This document shows, piece by piece, positions 1 to 7,701 of a stretch of 14,405 bases of DNA. This DNA is from Entamoeba invadens IP1 (Eukaryota; Evosea; Mastigamoebida; Endamoebidae), in NCBI RefSeq assembly GCF_000330505.1, contig NW_004440453.1, forward strand, positions 98,664 to 113,068, written 5' to 3'. A model generated the notes under the pieces. The model worked only from the letters and a program-made list of their open reading frames with translations, did not search any database and was not told the DNA's origin. Within the stretch, counting starts at the first letter, position 1; every line of letters starts with the position of its first letter. A program made the position numbers and the translations under genes.

Positions 1-1
1 A

Positions 2-60
2 CAGTATGTGAGAATAGTATGTGAGAATGAGAAAACCCTGTGGATTCAACAAAAGTTACA
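2..60 (+). repeat. Left terminal inverted repeat of the pogo-like element
   Basis: This arm matches the reverse complement of 2473-2531 over 59 bp, with mismatches only at position 15 and position 55. Its outer part contains the word AGTATGTGAGAAT twice in direct tandem (offset 13 bp, positions 3-15 and 16-28). This suggests two adjacent transposase-binding sites, which is an inference. Confidence 0.93.
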
Positions 61-74
61 ATTGTGTAACTTTT
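51..74. repeat. Perfect 10-bp-arm hairpin at the inner edge of the left TIR
   Basis: AAAAGTTACA (51-60) and TGTAACTTTT (65-74) are perfect reverse complements around an ATTG loop. The inner edge of the right TIR lacks this hairpin, so the two transposon ends are not symmetrical here. It might affect end recognition or simply be chance; nothing else supports a function. Confidence 0.6.
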
Positions 75-505
75 ATGTAATAAAATTATTATTTTTTTAT
101 TTCAAAAAATTCAAAAAGATCAAATAAAAAAATCACTTATTTACAGTTCATTTTCTCTTTCAATTTGTTTGGAAACCTACAAAGCAGCTTTCAGAGTGTG
201 AACAGCCAGCCAGCACTTACCAACTAACTGACTCAGACCTCACTCTAAAGAATCCCAGGAATACTGGACATATCAGCCATAGCAACTAGACGATTCAAAG
301 CATGTAACGTTGAATTCAAGAGTCTTTACGAGCAAGTTCTACAAGTTATTATCTTCACAACAAAAACGTTTAACAAACGAATCTCTTCTATTAGAAAGAC
401 TTATAACAGTTCAGATATGTATTAATCCAATCAGTGACCATTTTGACCCCGTAATAAGAAACAGTAATGTAAACTCGGTGATACAACTGATTAATAAGAT
501 AAAAA

Positions 506-1288
506 TCAATCGATTAAATTCTCAACCCCATTTTTAGTTCTTTTTGAGATTTTTTTGGTCATCTTTTTCTTCACAACTTTACATACAACATCCCGTTCTT
601 TTCTTTTGATCGGCTTGCAAACAGACTGACAAAAATAACCATCAAAACACATTGGAAGCTTTCGAACTGCAGATATTTTCAAGCTTTTGGTTTTGACGCA
701 TTCAATCGAGTATAACTGTGGTATACTTAACAGTCTCGGTATTTCTGCTGTGACTCTGCGTGACACTCCAATATCCACATACACAACCTTCATACCACCA
801 TCAACAATTCTGAAATCAATACCAACTTGCCTAAAAGCCTGTGTGTACACATCCGGAGTGGTTGTTTGAAAATAAGACTTCAGAATTGAGTTGAGGTATT
901 TGGCAAACTTTTTTTCTAAGTCCTCTCCATCACCAAATTCAACAGTTTTAGTTTCATTTGGTATTTCGTTGTGATCTTCTGATTGGTTGTCATCCACCAT
1001 CCTTTCGTTGACAGTCGTACCAGCCTTCTTTTTAAATGGTGATATCGCTTCTTGTGGATTTGCCAGCACTTCATGAAACATTTCCTTAAACTGTTGAGGT
1101 ATTATTGGTTCTTCAATGGAATCTTGGTTTTTAATCACATCATCTGACTCTTCTTTTTCTTCAACGTCTTCACTTTCTGTCGTTGTTGTTTCTTCCTCGC
1201 CAACTCTATCTTTAATTTTTATGACTTCTCTGAACTTCGCATACAACGAATTCAGTCTTCTTTTTTTGGGCTGCGAACACCCCAACAT
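506..1288 (-). CDS. Pogo-like transposase, C-terminal part in the shifted frame
   Basis: This frame is open from upstream of the A7 run at 1267-1261 and carries on the transposase. Just past the run it reads KKRRLNSLYAKFREV, the kind of basic helix that follows the third Asp region in DDE_1 transposases. An acidic, low-complexity linker (EEETTTTESEDVEEKEE) comes next, then a predicted folded segment (about residues 125-210), and a Lys-rich end (KKKMTKKISKRTK) that could be a nuclear localisation signal. The frame overlaps the upstream one by 77 bases. The ATG at 1288 is probably not a real start, because residues before the A-run have no family meaning in this frame. One base fewer in the run, or a +1 ribosomal shift on it, would join the two parts. 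An indel, an assembly error and programmed frameshifting cannot be separated from sequence alone. Confidence 0.75.
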   Translation of the reverse strand: MLGCSQPKKRRLNSLYAKFREVIKIKDRVGEEETTTTESEDVEEKEESDDVIKNQDSIEEPIIPQQFKEMFHEVLANPQEAISPFKKKAGTTVNERMVDDNQSEDHNEIPNETKTVEFGDGEDLEKKFAKYLNSILKSYFQTTTPDVYTQAFRQVGIDFRIVDGGMKVVYVDIGVSRRVTAEIPRLLSIPQLYSIECVKTKSLKISAVRKLPMCFDGYFCQSVCKPIKRKERDVVCKVVKKKMTKKISKRTKNGVENLID

Positions 1289-2222
1289 CTAATGGTTGTG
1301 TTAAATGTGAGGTGTGAGGCACCAAACATACGATTTCACAGTTCACATTGATGATTTTCTCATTGACTTGGACATTCGACTTGAGCAGCAACCTCACATC
1401 TTCGATTGAGTGGCACGTGCACTGATCAAATATCAGCACAGCCTTATCAATATAACCAGTCTTAATTCTCATGTCCACAATATAAGGTACTACAACGTCG
1501 TTGATGTATTGTATAAATAAGTCACTGTTGATAAAACTGTTTTTGCTATAACTGACGATGTTTCCCGTTTCCATCCAACCCAATTTCAAGAATTCAACTG
1601 CAACTCTTTTGTATTTTGTTACAATCATACAAGGAAGAAGTTGTGAGGGGGTTATAGTGCAAACGACAGTGGATCGAGCAATGTCACTTTCGATTCCATA
1701 TTTCATTTTACTGTCTGTGGAAAAACCAGCAGTGAATACTCCCTTCACCATTTGCCTGTCTGGCCATGGCTGATACCCTGACTCATCCAAATTCAAAATA
1801 AATGGTGATGGGATGCCATTTAAAAAAAGTGGCAGTGCAATGTAATATTTCAACACAGCATCTTCGTCGTAGGTCAATCGAGATTGGTCTTCAGCAAACA
1901 CAGTCACAATCGAAAAGTTCCAATTTTTGTGTATTTTATCATAAATAACGTGGTTTGACACATCAACGTTGAAGGTTTTTATTATAAACAACTTCAAATA
2001 AGTTATGCTGATAGCTTTGCATTTTCCTGGAAACTTTTCATTATCAAGAATCAAATTCTTGACAATTCCCCATTGTGTTTCAGTTAAAAATGACGGTCGT
2101 TCGTTATCTTTTTTTCCAAACAATGCCGTCTCCATACCTCTTCGTTTGTTGATATTAAACTGACTTGAAGATAAAGCAAAGACTCTACATAGTTTACTCT
2201 CGGTCACCTTTTCCGTATTCAT
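1212..2222 (-). CDS. Pogo-like transposase, N-terminal and catalytic part (frame broken at A7)
   Basis: This 336-residue frame holds the body of a DDE transposase, which would act in the nucleus on the element's own TIRs. Residues about 1-105 are a basic helical region fitting an N-terminal helix-turn-helix DNA-binding part. The first catalytic Asp is D146 in NLDESGYQPW, the second D266 in VLIFDQCTCHS, and the third D312 in HTSHLTQPLDVGVF. By hand count 45 residues separate the second and third Asp, longer than the roughly 30-36 usual for pogo. After the QPLDVGVFAAQ stretch the frame runs through an A7 run (1267-1261) into about 15 residues without family character and stops. The expected continuation lies in the other frame (506-1288). 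The ATG at 2222 has an in-frame TGA a short way upstream. An additional N-terminal exon may lie at 2261-2407. The superfamily is clear; whether the protein is active is not. Confidence 0.85.
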   Translation of the reverse strand: MNTEKVTESKLCRVFALSSSQFNINKRRGMETALFGKKDNERPSFLTETQWGIVKNLILDNEKFPGKCKAISITYLKLFIIKTFNVDVSNHVIYDKIHKNWNFSIVTVFAEDQSRLTYDEDAVLKYYIALPLFLNGIPSPFILNLDESGYQPWPDRQMVKGVFTAGFSTDSKMKYGIESDIARSTVVCTITPSQLLPCMIVTKYKRVAVEFLKLGWMETGNIVSYSKNSFINSDLFIQYINDVVVPYIVDMRIKTGYIDKAVLIFDQCTCHSIEDVRLLLKSNVQVNEKIINVNCEIVCLVPHTSHLTQPLDVGVFAAQKKKTEFVVCEVQRSHKN

Positions 2223-2260
2223 TTCATTAACATTTCTCTCTCAATGTTCATCGAATACAC

Positions 2261-2407
2261 CTAAACATTCAGGGGTAATTCACAAAAGTTGCAATGTTTG
2301 CTGAATGTTCTTTGGGCTATTTCTTTCACTGGACCAGGACAATACTTTAAATTCTTTTCAAGTGTTGTATGGTCCAAGCCACTAAAAGCAACATTCCTGG
2401 AGCTCAT
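2261..2407 (-). CDS. 48-codon ORF upstream of the transposase; possible first exon
   Basis: An ATG at 2407 opens a 48-codon frame (MSSRNVAFSGLDHTTLEKNL at its start, CNFCELPLNV at its end) that stops with TAG at 2261-2263, still inside the transposon and just upstream of the transposase. The composition looks coding. A 59-nt intron beginning GTTTAGG near the stop (about 2268) and ending AAAAG (about 2210) would join it in phase to the VTESKLCRVF stretch of the transposase. The 3' site is AAAAG rather than the usual Entamoeba TAG, which weakens the splice model. The alternatives are a small independent ORF, an N-terminal piece separated by an indel, or chance. I do not recognise the peptide. 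Confidence 0.35.
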   Translation of the reverse strand: MSSRNVAFSGLDHTTLEKNLKYCPGPVKEIAQRTFSKHCNFCELPLNV

Positions 2408-2472
2408 AATTATATGATTTAGATTGTTTTTTTAAAGAAAAACATTTTTATCAAAAAAAAGAAAAACAAATA

Positions 2473-2531
2473 TGTAATTTTTGTTGAATCCACAGGGTTT
2501 TCTCATTCTCACATACTTTTCTCACATACTG
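2473..2531 (-). repeat. Right terminal inverted repeat of the pogo-like element
   Basis: This is the mate of the left TIR. Read on the minus strand from 2531 it begins CAGTATGTGAGAA and again carries the AGTATGTGAGAA word twice in tandem. The dinucleotide TA follows directly at 2532-2533, as expected for a Tc1/mariner-type target duplication. Confidence 0.93.
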
Positions 2532-2533
2532 TA

Positions 2534-3535
2534 TAATTTAATCGTATAAAATTTCATATAAAATAATGTTTCAAAAACTTGATTAATAAAACAATGAAAT
2601 AAAATGAATAAATATAATAATGTCTTAAATATACTAGTAATTTACTAATAAATACTAATAAACAAATTTAAAATAGTGTTAATTAAAATTCAGAATAATT
2701 ATTCATATTTTATTACTGTTATTTATTAACAATGTTTTTTATTTTTTCTTGTTGAAATCAATCTTAAATATACAATTAAAAATATTATCATTTTAGTTAA
2801 TTTGTTAATTAAATTAAATAATGATGTTTTATTTGTTTAATTAATAAAAATGTATTAATAATTATTATAAATATATTATTGTTAAAAACATAATTTCATA
2901 ATACTGTACTAAAGTTATTTTTAATTTATTTATATTTTAATAACTGTTGTATAAAAATAAAATCAAAAAATATAATATATAAATACTATAATATTAAACT
3001 AGTTTTTTTAACATCAAAACTACTTGATTTTACTATTGTTTGTTTGATATAACAATTTAATAAATAAAATGTTATATAAAAACAATTTAGAATAACATTT
3101 TTTCTGCTCCTTTGTTTAATAATTGTCACTTACAAAAGCTAAAAAAAGATTTTAATTATCGGTTTAAAAAATGTGTTAAAAATTTGCCACAAAAAAATAA
3201 AAAAATACACAGAAAAACTGAATTGTAACAACCCATGTTTTATTTATCATTCGACCTTTGATTAAAAATATAAAAATAAAATAACTTCAGATGTTTAATA
3301 ATCATGATAAAAAAATATTATATTTGACTAAAACAACTTTTTATTGTTAAAAAAACATGTTTCTGATTAAAAAATAATCAAATTGTGTTTTTTTTTAATT
3401 AACATACGTTATAATAAAAACAAAAATGTTTATATTAAACTTATAAACTTTTAATTAAAAATATATATTCTATTGACAAAAAAACATTTACAATGTAATG
3501 ATAAACATTTAAATTCAATTTTATATTTACCAGAA
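2534..3535. other. AT-rich intergenic spacer with no gene seen
   Basis: This kilobase is almost pure A/T with stop codons in all frames. I see no tRNA-like cloverleaf, no long repeat and no ORF of note. It separates the transposon from the first MITE-like element. Confidence 0.7.
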
Positions 3536-3769
3536 AATTGGTTACATTAAAGAAAATGAACCTTAACCCGGGAGATGTACTTTAGCCCAAAGAAATTACT
3601 ATATTTTTCTTTAAAAACACGGGTTTTTACGAAAAAAAAATATATTTTTTAGAAAATTGACTTTTATATAGGTATAGTTTATTATTTAAATATAACAATA
3701 GAAATTAATTAGTTTTTCTTTGGGCTAAGGTTAATTTCCTGGGCGAAGGTTTAATGACCCAATTGGTTA
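3536..3769. mobile_element. MITE-like inverted-repeat element 1
   Basis: The outer arms are imperfect inverted repeats. TTAGCCCAAAGAAA (3582-3595) pairs perfectly with 3715-3728, and outside it CATTAAA, ACCTT and CCCGGG/CCTGGG blocks also pair (about 3545-3595 against 3710-3760, the left arm carrying about 9 extra bases). The right arm holds the related words GGGCTAAGGTTAAT and GGGCGAAGGTTTAAT in direct order, 19 bp apart. Both sides are flanked by the 9-bp word AATTGGTTA (3536-3544 and 3761-3769). This could be a target-site duplication, although the palindrome CCAATTGG on the right makes part of the match ambiguous. There is no coding capacity. The interior is A/T-rich. Confidence 0.6.
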
Positions 3770-5448
3770 ATTACAATGATAAAGCTCATAAAAAATGGAT
3801 AAAAATACTAAACATAAGATATAAAAAGAAATCTAGAATAGCACACATGACAGAGTATATTAATTGAGTAACTGATTAATCAGTTTAGCTGAAAATATTA
3901 ACCTGTCTTTAAACATTGAAGGAATATAACCACATTTAGTGAAAACGAAAGACTTATGACTTCGAGTGAAAAGACCTTAAATATGATAAGGCAACAAATT
4001 ATTTGTATATTTCGAATAAGAAATTGGATGCTCCTGGATGAAATGGTACTGGAGATTGGCAGTAAATAAATAACGCTGACATGATGTAAAAGATGTTAAT
4101 TGAAGCTGACTGTTTTAAAGAAGAATTGAAAAACCCACAAAACAAAAGAAAAAATGTCGAGATGAGAGTCAGCATATAATTGCCCGTCTTGAAACACGAT
4201 CTGAGAATCTGATACTCGAGCAAAAGTTAAAAACAAAACCAATAAATAAAGCAAATATTAATGACAAAACATAATATCAAGAGTGAATTAGGAAATGCCA
4301 AAGTTAAACTGTATAGACTCAAAAGGTTAAAACTTGAAGTTTAAGTGTTTTATTTGAAGAAAAAATATGTAAAAATACTATGGAGTGCAGTTGAGAAAAT
4401 TATAAACATTTAATGAGTTTAAGTCCAAGACTATTTAACTTACAAGATGTACCATTTAACAATAAATTTGGAAATATCAAGTAAAAAAGTATCAAAAGTT
4501 AAGCAAGTATTAATTATGTTTTATCAATTTGTTTGATATTCACTTCGATGATGTTAAGATGTGTTAGATAATGTTTAGTTGTTAAAAGTTTCTGGTAGCA
4601 ATTTCATTTTTGTTTTTAGTCGTGTTAATAAATTATTTTTGACAAAATCATGTTATGATATTTAATTGACAAATTGTAAATTTTGTTTTTAGTTTTGTTA
4701 TTCTTTTTTGTTTGTATTTTTGTTATAAAAAAGTTATTAATCCCGTTAATTTAAGTATTTGTTTCCTATCATTTTTAGGAAGATAATTCAATTTTGTATT
4801 TGTTCTTAATTTAACTATATTTTAATTATTATTTTGGTTGTATTATTAATTTTTATTTTCAATTAAGATAAATATTTAAATATATCTTATTTCTGCTTTT
4901 TTGATCTCATTTTTACTATTAATAAACAATAAATATACCAATATTTATTGTTTTTTTGTTACAAAATTCTATTATTTATCAAATATGTTAAAAATTTTGT
5001 TGTTCTTTAACATTAGTTATTAAGTATTCGACAGGATTATTAGGATGTTTTTAACCCGACATTTCATTATAAAGAAGGCTAAAATTAAGTTTGTTTTTAT
5101 ATAAATACTTTTTCCGTGACTGGATGCCACGCGGTCTTTTGCTGTTTTGCCAAGATTTCTCAAAATGTCTAAATATGCTTCGAGTGAAAGAAGTGTTTTT
5201 TTCTTCAGAAAAAAAAAATTACCGAAATTTTGGATTGTTATGTGCTCTATTTAAGTGATTGTTTTGTTTATTTTTAGAAAGGGGGTAATGAAATGGTTCG
5301 TAAAAACAATCCATGTCTTCGTTGCCGGCACAGAGGTGTCAGTGTCGGCCGGTTAACTAACTTTTGTTCGGTTAGCTAACAGAGTAAACAGTTAAGGAAT
5401 TATAAAGTGTTTTGGGACACCCTACTTTAATATATTTAAATACAAATA
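3770..5448. other. Long AT-rich spacer with only weak coding traces
   Basis: No supported gene. From about 3900 to 4460 the plus strand is purine-rich and a little more GC-rich. A 43-codon plus-strand frame ending near 4245 contains ARLETRSENLILEQKLK, a coiled-coil-like reading that may be the relic of an old gene, but it has no start and no recognisable family. The minus-strand 74-codon frame across 3999-4223 looks like its hydrophobic antisense shadow. From 4500 to 5100 the plus strand is T-rich. At 5350-5380 the word CGGTTAnCTAAC occurs twice, 19 bp apart. A tentative two-exon mini-gene at 5165-5379 is listed separately. Confidence 0.5.
5165..5379 (+). CDS. Very tentative two-exon mini-gene (57 residues)
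   Basis: An ATG at 5165 opens 24 codons (MSKYASSERSVFFFRKKK...) up to 5236. A 41-base stretch then starts GTTATGT and ends TTTATTTTTAG (5237-5277), fitting in size and 3' end with Entamoeba introns, although the 5' site differs from the usual GTTTGT. Removing it joins in phase to 33 further codons that contain NPCLRCRHRG, a CxxC motif, and stop at 5377-5379. The local GC content is higher than in the flanks. There is no homologue that I know. It may equally be a fragment or chance, and I would not build on it without transcript data. Confidence 0.15.
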
Positions 5449-5679
5449 CAGTAGGAGGAAATGTGGTGATGCTCGAAAAAGGAGGATGCTCGTGACTATT
5501 GGCTAACTTCAATTGAAAAATAATAAAATTACTATTAATTTTAATATAAATTATTAATCAAAAAATTAATAAAATGAAAAAACCAAAATAAATTTATATT
5601 AATTATTTTTTATTAATATTATTAAATTAATTAATATTAGATTAGTATCCCCCTTTTTCTCAGCATTTCACTTTTTCTG
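5449..5679. mobile_element. MITE-like inverted-repeat element 2
   Basis: The left end (5449-5495, beginning CAGTAGGAGG) is similar to the reverse complement of the right end (5641-5679, which ends CTTTTTCTG). The shared core on the left is ATGCTCGAAAAAGGAGGAT, against ATGCTGAGAAAAAGGGGGAT on the right arm's minus strand. The left arm has GATGCTCG twice, at 5468-5475 and 5485-5492, a 17-bp period. The left is preceded by TA, and both ends are of CAG...CTG type, as in Tc1/mariner-derived MITEs. The right flank is TTA rather than TA, so the exact boundary is uncertain. The interior is a nearly pure A/T stretch with no coding capacity. Confidence 0.5.
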
Positions 5680-5975
5680 TTAATACTTAAAATAACGCCC
5701 TTATTTTTGTTTTGGCCTGTTTTTTCAGGGATATTAATCAAAATTTTGATGGTTTTCCTTTTTTGACTTGTGTATAGTTTGTGCACATAATCTAATCTCT
5801 AAAAAAACGGAAATTTATTTAATAAACTCGATATTTCCCCGATTTTTAGACCACTTGAATTTTGTTCAATGTTATTTAAAGTGTTAATTATATACCATTT
5901 TAAATAAAATCATTTCAAATATTTAGTATTGTTTACATTTTAACATCAAACTATTATTCAAAAAATAATTTATTA
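5680..5975. other. AT-rich spacer with no gene seen
   Basis: I find no ORF, RNA gene or clear repeat here. Short pyrimidine runs are present but do not form a recognisable signal. Confidence 0.6.
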
Positions 5976-6215
5976 CAGGAAAATAAAAAACTGCTTCCGT
6001 CTTTTTAACTGCTTCTTATTGATTTAATAGTTATAACTAATAACATCATAATAAAAAGTATAATACAAATTACCTTTTCAGACAGAAAAAGTTTCTACTA
6101 GGCATATTCAGCCTTCATGGTAAACAGTTCTATATATTTTAATATATTAATATTATTTAAATCAATAAAATTAAGTGGAAGCGGTTAAAAAGACGGAAGC
6201 GGTTTTTTGCCCCTT
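5976..6215. mobile_element. MITE-like inverted-repeat element 3
   Basis: This is a clear inverted repeat. The left arm contains CTGCTTCCGTCTTTTTAACT (5991-6010), and the right arm, read on the minus strand, contains CCGCTTCCGTCTTTTTAACC. The similarity extends inward to ATTGATTTAA (6018-6027, matched by 6157-6166). Each arm carries the word GCTTCC (or a one-base variant) twice; in the right arm GGAAGCGGTT is repeated 18 bp apart. Placing the ends at CAGG (5976) and CCCCTT (6215) leaves TA on both sides, consistent with a Tc1/mariner-type non-autonomous element of 240 bp. No coding capacity. Confidence 0.65.
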
Positions 6216-6626
6216 TATGCTTCAAATAATAAATATTGAGTCATTCTTTAAACGTTGTCCTTTTTCCAACGTTGTCCCTCAGTTTTTAGATGTTAATAAC
6301 TGGAATATATCGGGAAATTTTTCGAAACACTAAAATTTCATTGTCCTCTAAAAATACTAAAACAAACCAATCAATAAAAGAGATAAATTCAGTCTTTCAA
6401 CGTAATCTAGTGAAAAATAGCTTCATTTTTGTCTAAACATCGGGCATTGGGTGAAACGTGAATAAACCCGAAACAATTGGGATGGGTTTTTGGGATGGTT
6501 TCCCGAAATATTTCAATTTGAATGGTCCAAAAAGTTTTTCAGTTAAGGTTAGAGACCAGATAATTATAAAAAACAGACTGTTGTTGCTTTTGTTGTGATT
6601 AAACTGTAATCAATAAATATCAAATA
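6216..6626. other. Intergenic region upstream of the 356-residue gene
   Basis: No ORF. AACGTTGTCC occurs twice (6251-6260 and 6268-6277), a 17-bp period like those in the MITE arms, but no inverted partner is visible. AATTATAAAAAACAG (about 6561-6575) is a possible TATA-like element for the gene starting at 6627. I see no exact copy of the Entamoeba GAAC element or Inr consensus. Confidence 0.4.
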
Positions 6627-7697
6627 ATGAAAATTTTGTTTGCGTTTCTATTCACAACATTTGCAATGAATCCTTCTACAACCGAAGAAGAGACAGAACC
6701 TATTCCTATTGAATTGTTGCAACAAATATCACAATATTTAACCTTTTCATATCAATATACGGGCGCACTTGAAACATTTGAATATATTATTCACTCTAAT
6801 CAACAAATATTTCCATCACAATTAGTCCAGGCAATCAAAGAAATGAAAAATATTGAATTGTATGTTAATGATTATTTGAGGAAGTTGTTTGATTCAAAAA
6901 CAGCAACAAAAAGTGATTTTGTTTCTTTTCTCAAATATCTTGATTTATGTTATAATTTACACCAGATAGACCAAGGGTATGGATACTTCATTTTTCACAT
7001 AAAAGAAAATATCAAAAAGTTAATGAAGACAAATGCTGATGAAAATATTAAAATGCAAATGAAAAGTAATTTTTTGCTTAGAATAGATTTTTATCAACTG
7101 AAAACGACTCTGATTTATAACTTCGCCAAACAATTTGGATTTGTTAAAGATGGACTTTATATGAAAGTGAGATCAAGACTAGATGAACTTATTGGTAAAT
7201 TAATTGTTGTAAGTGATGAAAGTGGTCAATTGTATAAACAACTTAAGCATTTGTTTTTGGATACAACACATGCACCTTTACCTTTAAAAAAACCAGAAGC
7301 TCCGACTTTCAAAACTCCATATGGAATAACAGTTCACGACATTTTAAAAGGAATTGATATTGAAAGAGACAGTACTGAAAAGCCAAGTACTTCGGGTGTT
7401 GTTACAAAGAATATGGATACAAGTAAAACAGTTCAACAAAAAACACAAATTACAACACAACAACCACAACAAATCCCAACGCAAACAATACCAGAACCCC
7501 CTAAAACAACTTCTAGAAAAGGAAAGGAGCCTCTTTCAAAAAGTCGACCTCATCCTCTTAAAAGAAGAAGAGAAGAAAGTGGGGAAAGTTCTGGAACCAC
7601 AGACACAAGTAAATCAAGAAAAATAGAAAAAGAACATCCAACTACATCACCAAAAAGAGAAGATAAGGAAGATGACGAAAGTAAAAAAATGAAGTGA
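6627..7697 (+). CDS. Intact 356-residue protein of unknown family with a basic, low-complexity tail
   Basis: I do not recognise this gene. The first ATG gives a lysine followed by a hydrophobic run (residues 3-13, ILFAFLFTTFA), which looks like a signal peptide; a second ATG at codon 14 (6666) would remove it. Residues about 25-220 appear all-helical, rich in Leu, Ile, Tyr and Phe. Then come a Pro-rich hinge (LDTTHAPLPLKKPEAP, about 211-226), a Gln/Thr-rich stretch (about 269-290) and a strongly basic, charged end with KRRREES at 312-318 and many KS/SP/DKED clusters. The tail resembles a nuclear localisation or nucleic-acid-binding tail, which conflicts with secretion. If the protein is nuclear, the second ATG may be the real start. 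It stops four bases before the end of the pseudogene on the other strand, so the two are convergent. Codon use is A/T-ending throughout with no frame breaks, which supports a live gene. Confidence 0.8.
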   Translation: MKILFAFLFTTFAMNPSTTEEETEPIPIELLQQISQYLTFSYQYTGALETFEYIIHSNQQIFPSQLVQAIKEMKNIELYVNDYLRKLFDSKTATKSDFVSFLKYLDLCYNLHQIDQGYGYFIFHIKENIKKLMKTNADENIKMQMKSNFLLRIDFYQLKTTLIYNFAKQFGFVKDGLYMKVRSRLDELIGKLIVVSDESGQLYKQLKHLFLDTTHAPLPLKKPEAPTFKTPYGITVHDILKGIDIERDSTEKPSTSGVVTKNMDTSKTVQQKTQITTQQPQQIPTQTIPEPPKTTSRKGKEPLSKSRPHPLKRRREESGESSGTTDTSKSRKIEKEHPTTSPKREDKEDDESKKMK

Positions 7698-7701
7698 TTC
7701 T

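Larger units (their letters stand above)
2..2531. mobile_element. Complete pogo/Tigger-like DNA transposon (Tc1/mariner superfamily)
   Basis: The element is bounded by 59-bp inverted repeats (2-60 and 2473-2531) that differ at two positions. Its ends read CAG...CTG. On the right it is followed by TA (2532-2533), and on the left base 1 is A, so the expected TA target-site duplication is half visible at the window edge. CAGT-type ends, TA duplication and a minus-strand DDE transposase with an HTSHLTQPLD motif are the standard signature of the pogo group. The 2.53-kb length is normal for this group. Bases 75-505, between the left TIR and the end of the transposase, hold no gene I can support. 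The near-identical TIRs imply a fairly recent insertion, although the transposase reading frame is split. Confidence 0.9.

Noticed and set aside
283..537. Plus-strand frame inside the transposon (VFTSKFYKLLSSQQKRLTNE...).
   Set aside because: The composition looks coding, but there is no ATG in frame, it is bounded by stops, and its end overlaps the transposase terminus. No family is recognised. It could be captured or eroded sequence, but the support is too weak for a feature.
687..869. Plus-strand 60-codon frame.
   Set aside because: It is the antisense shadow of the transposase C-terminal frame.
1558..1773. Plus-strand 71-codon frame.
   Set aside because: It is antisense to the transposase catalytic region, which has clear motifs on the minus strand.
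3999..4223. Minus-strand 74-codon hydrophobic frame.
   Set aside because: It is antisense to a purine-rich tract; such antisense frames come out hydrophobic by composition. It has no family, and its neighbours are stop-rich.
5419..5432. TTGGGACACCCTAC, reminiscent of a mariner-type end (reverse complement GTAGGGTGTCCCAA).
   Set aside because: No inverted partner was found upstream or downstream in the window, so an element cannot be defined.
2534..6626. Search for tRNA arrays, rRNA or CRISPR-like regular repeats in the spacers.
   Set aside because: No cloverleaf, no rRNA-like sequence and no regularly spaced repeat array was seen; the only repeats are the short element ends described.
7354..7626. 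Plus-strand 90-codon frame rich in K and Q.
   Set aside because: It is a shifted-frame shadow of the low-complexity tail of the gene at 6627-7697.
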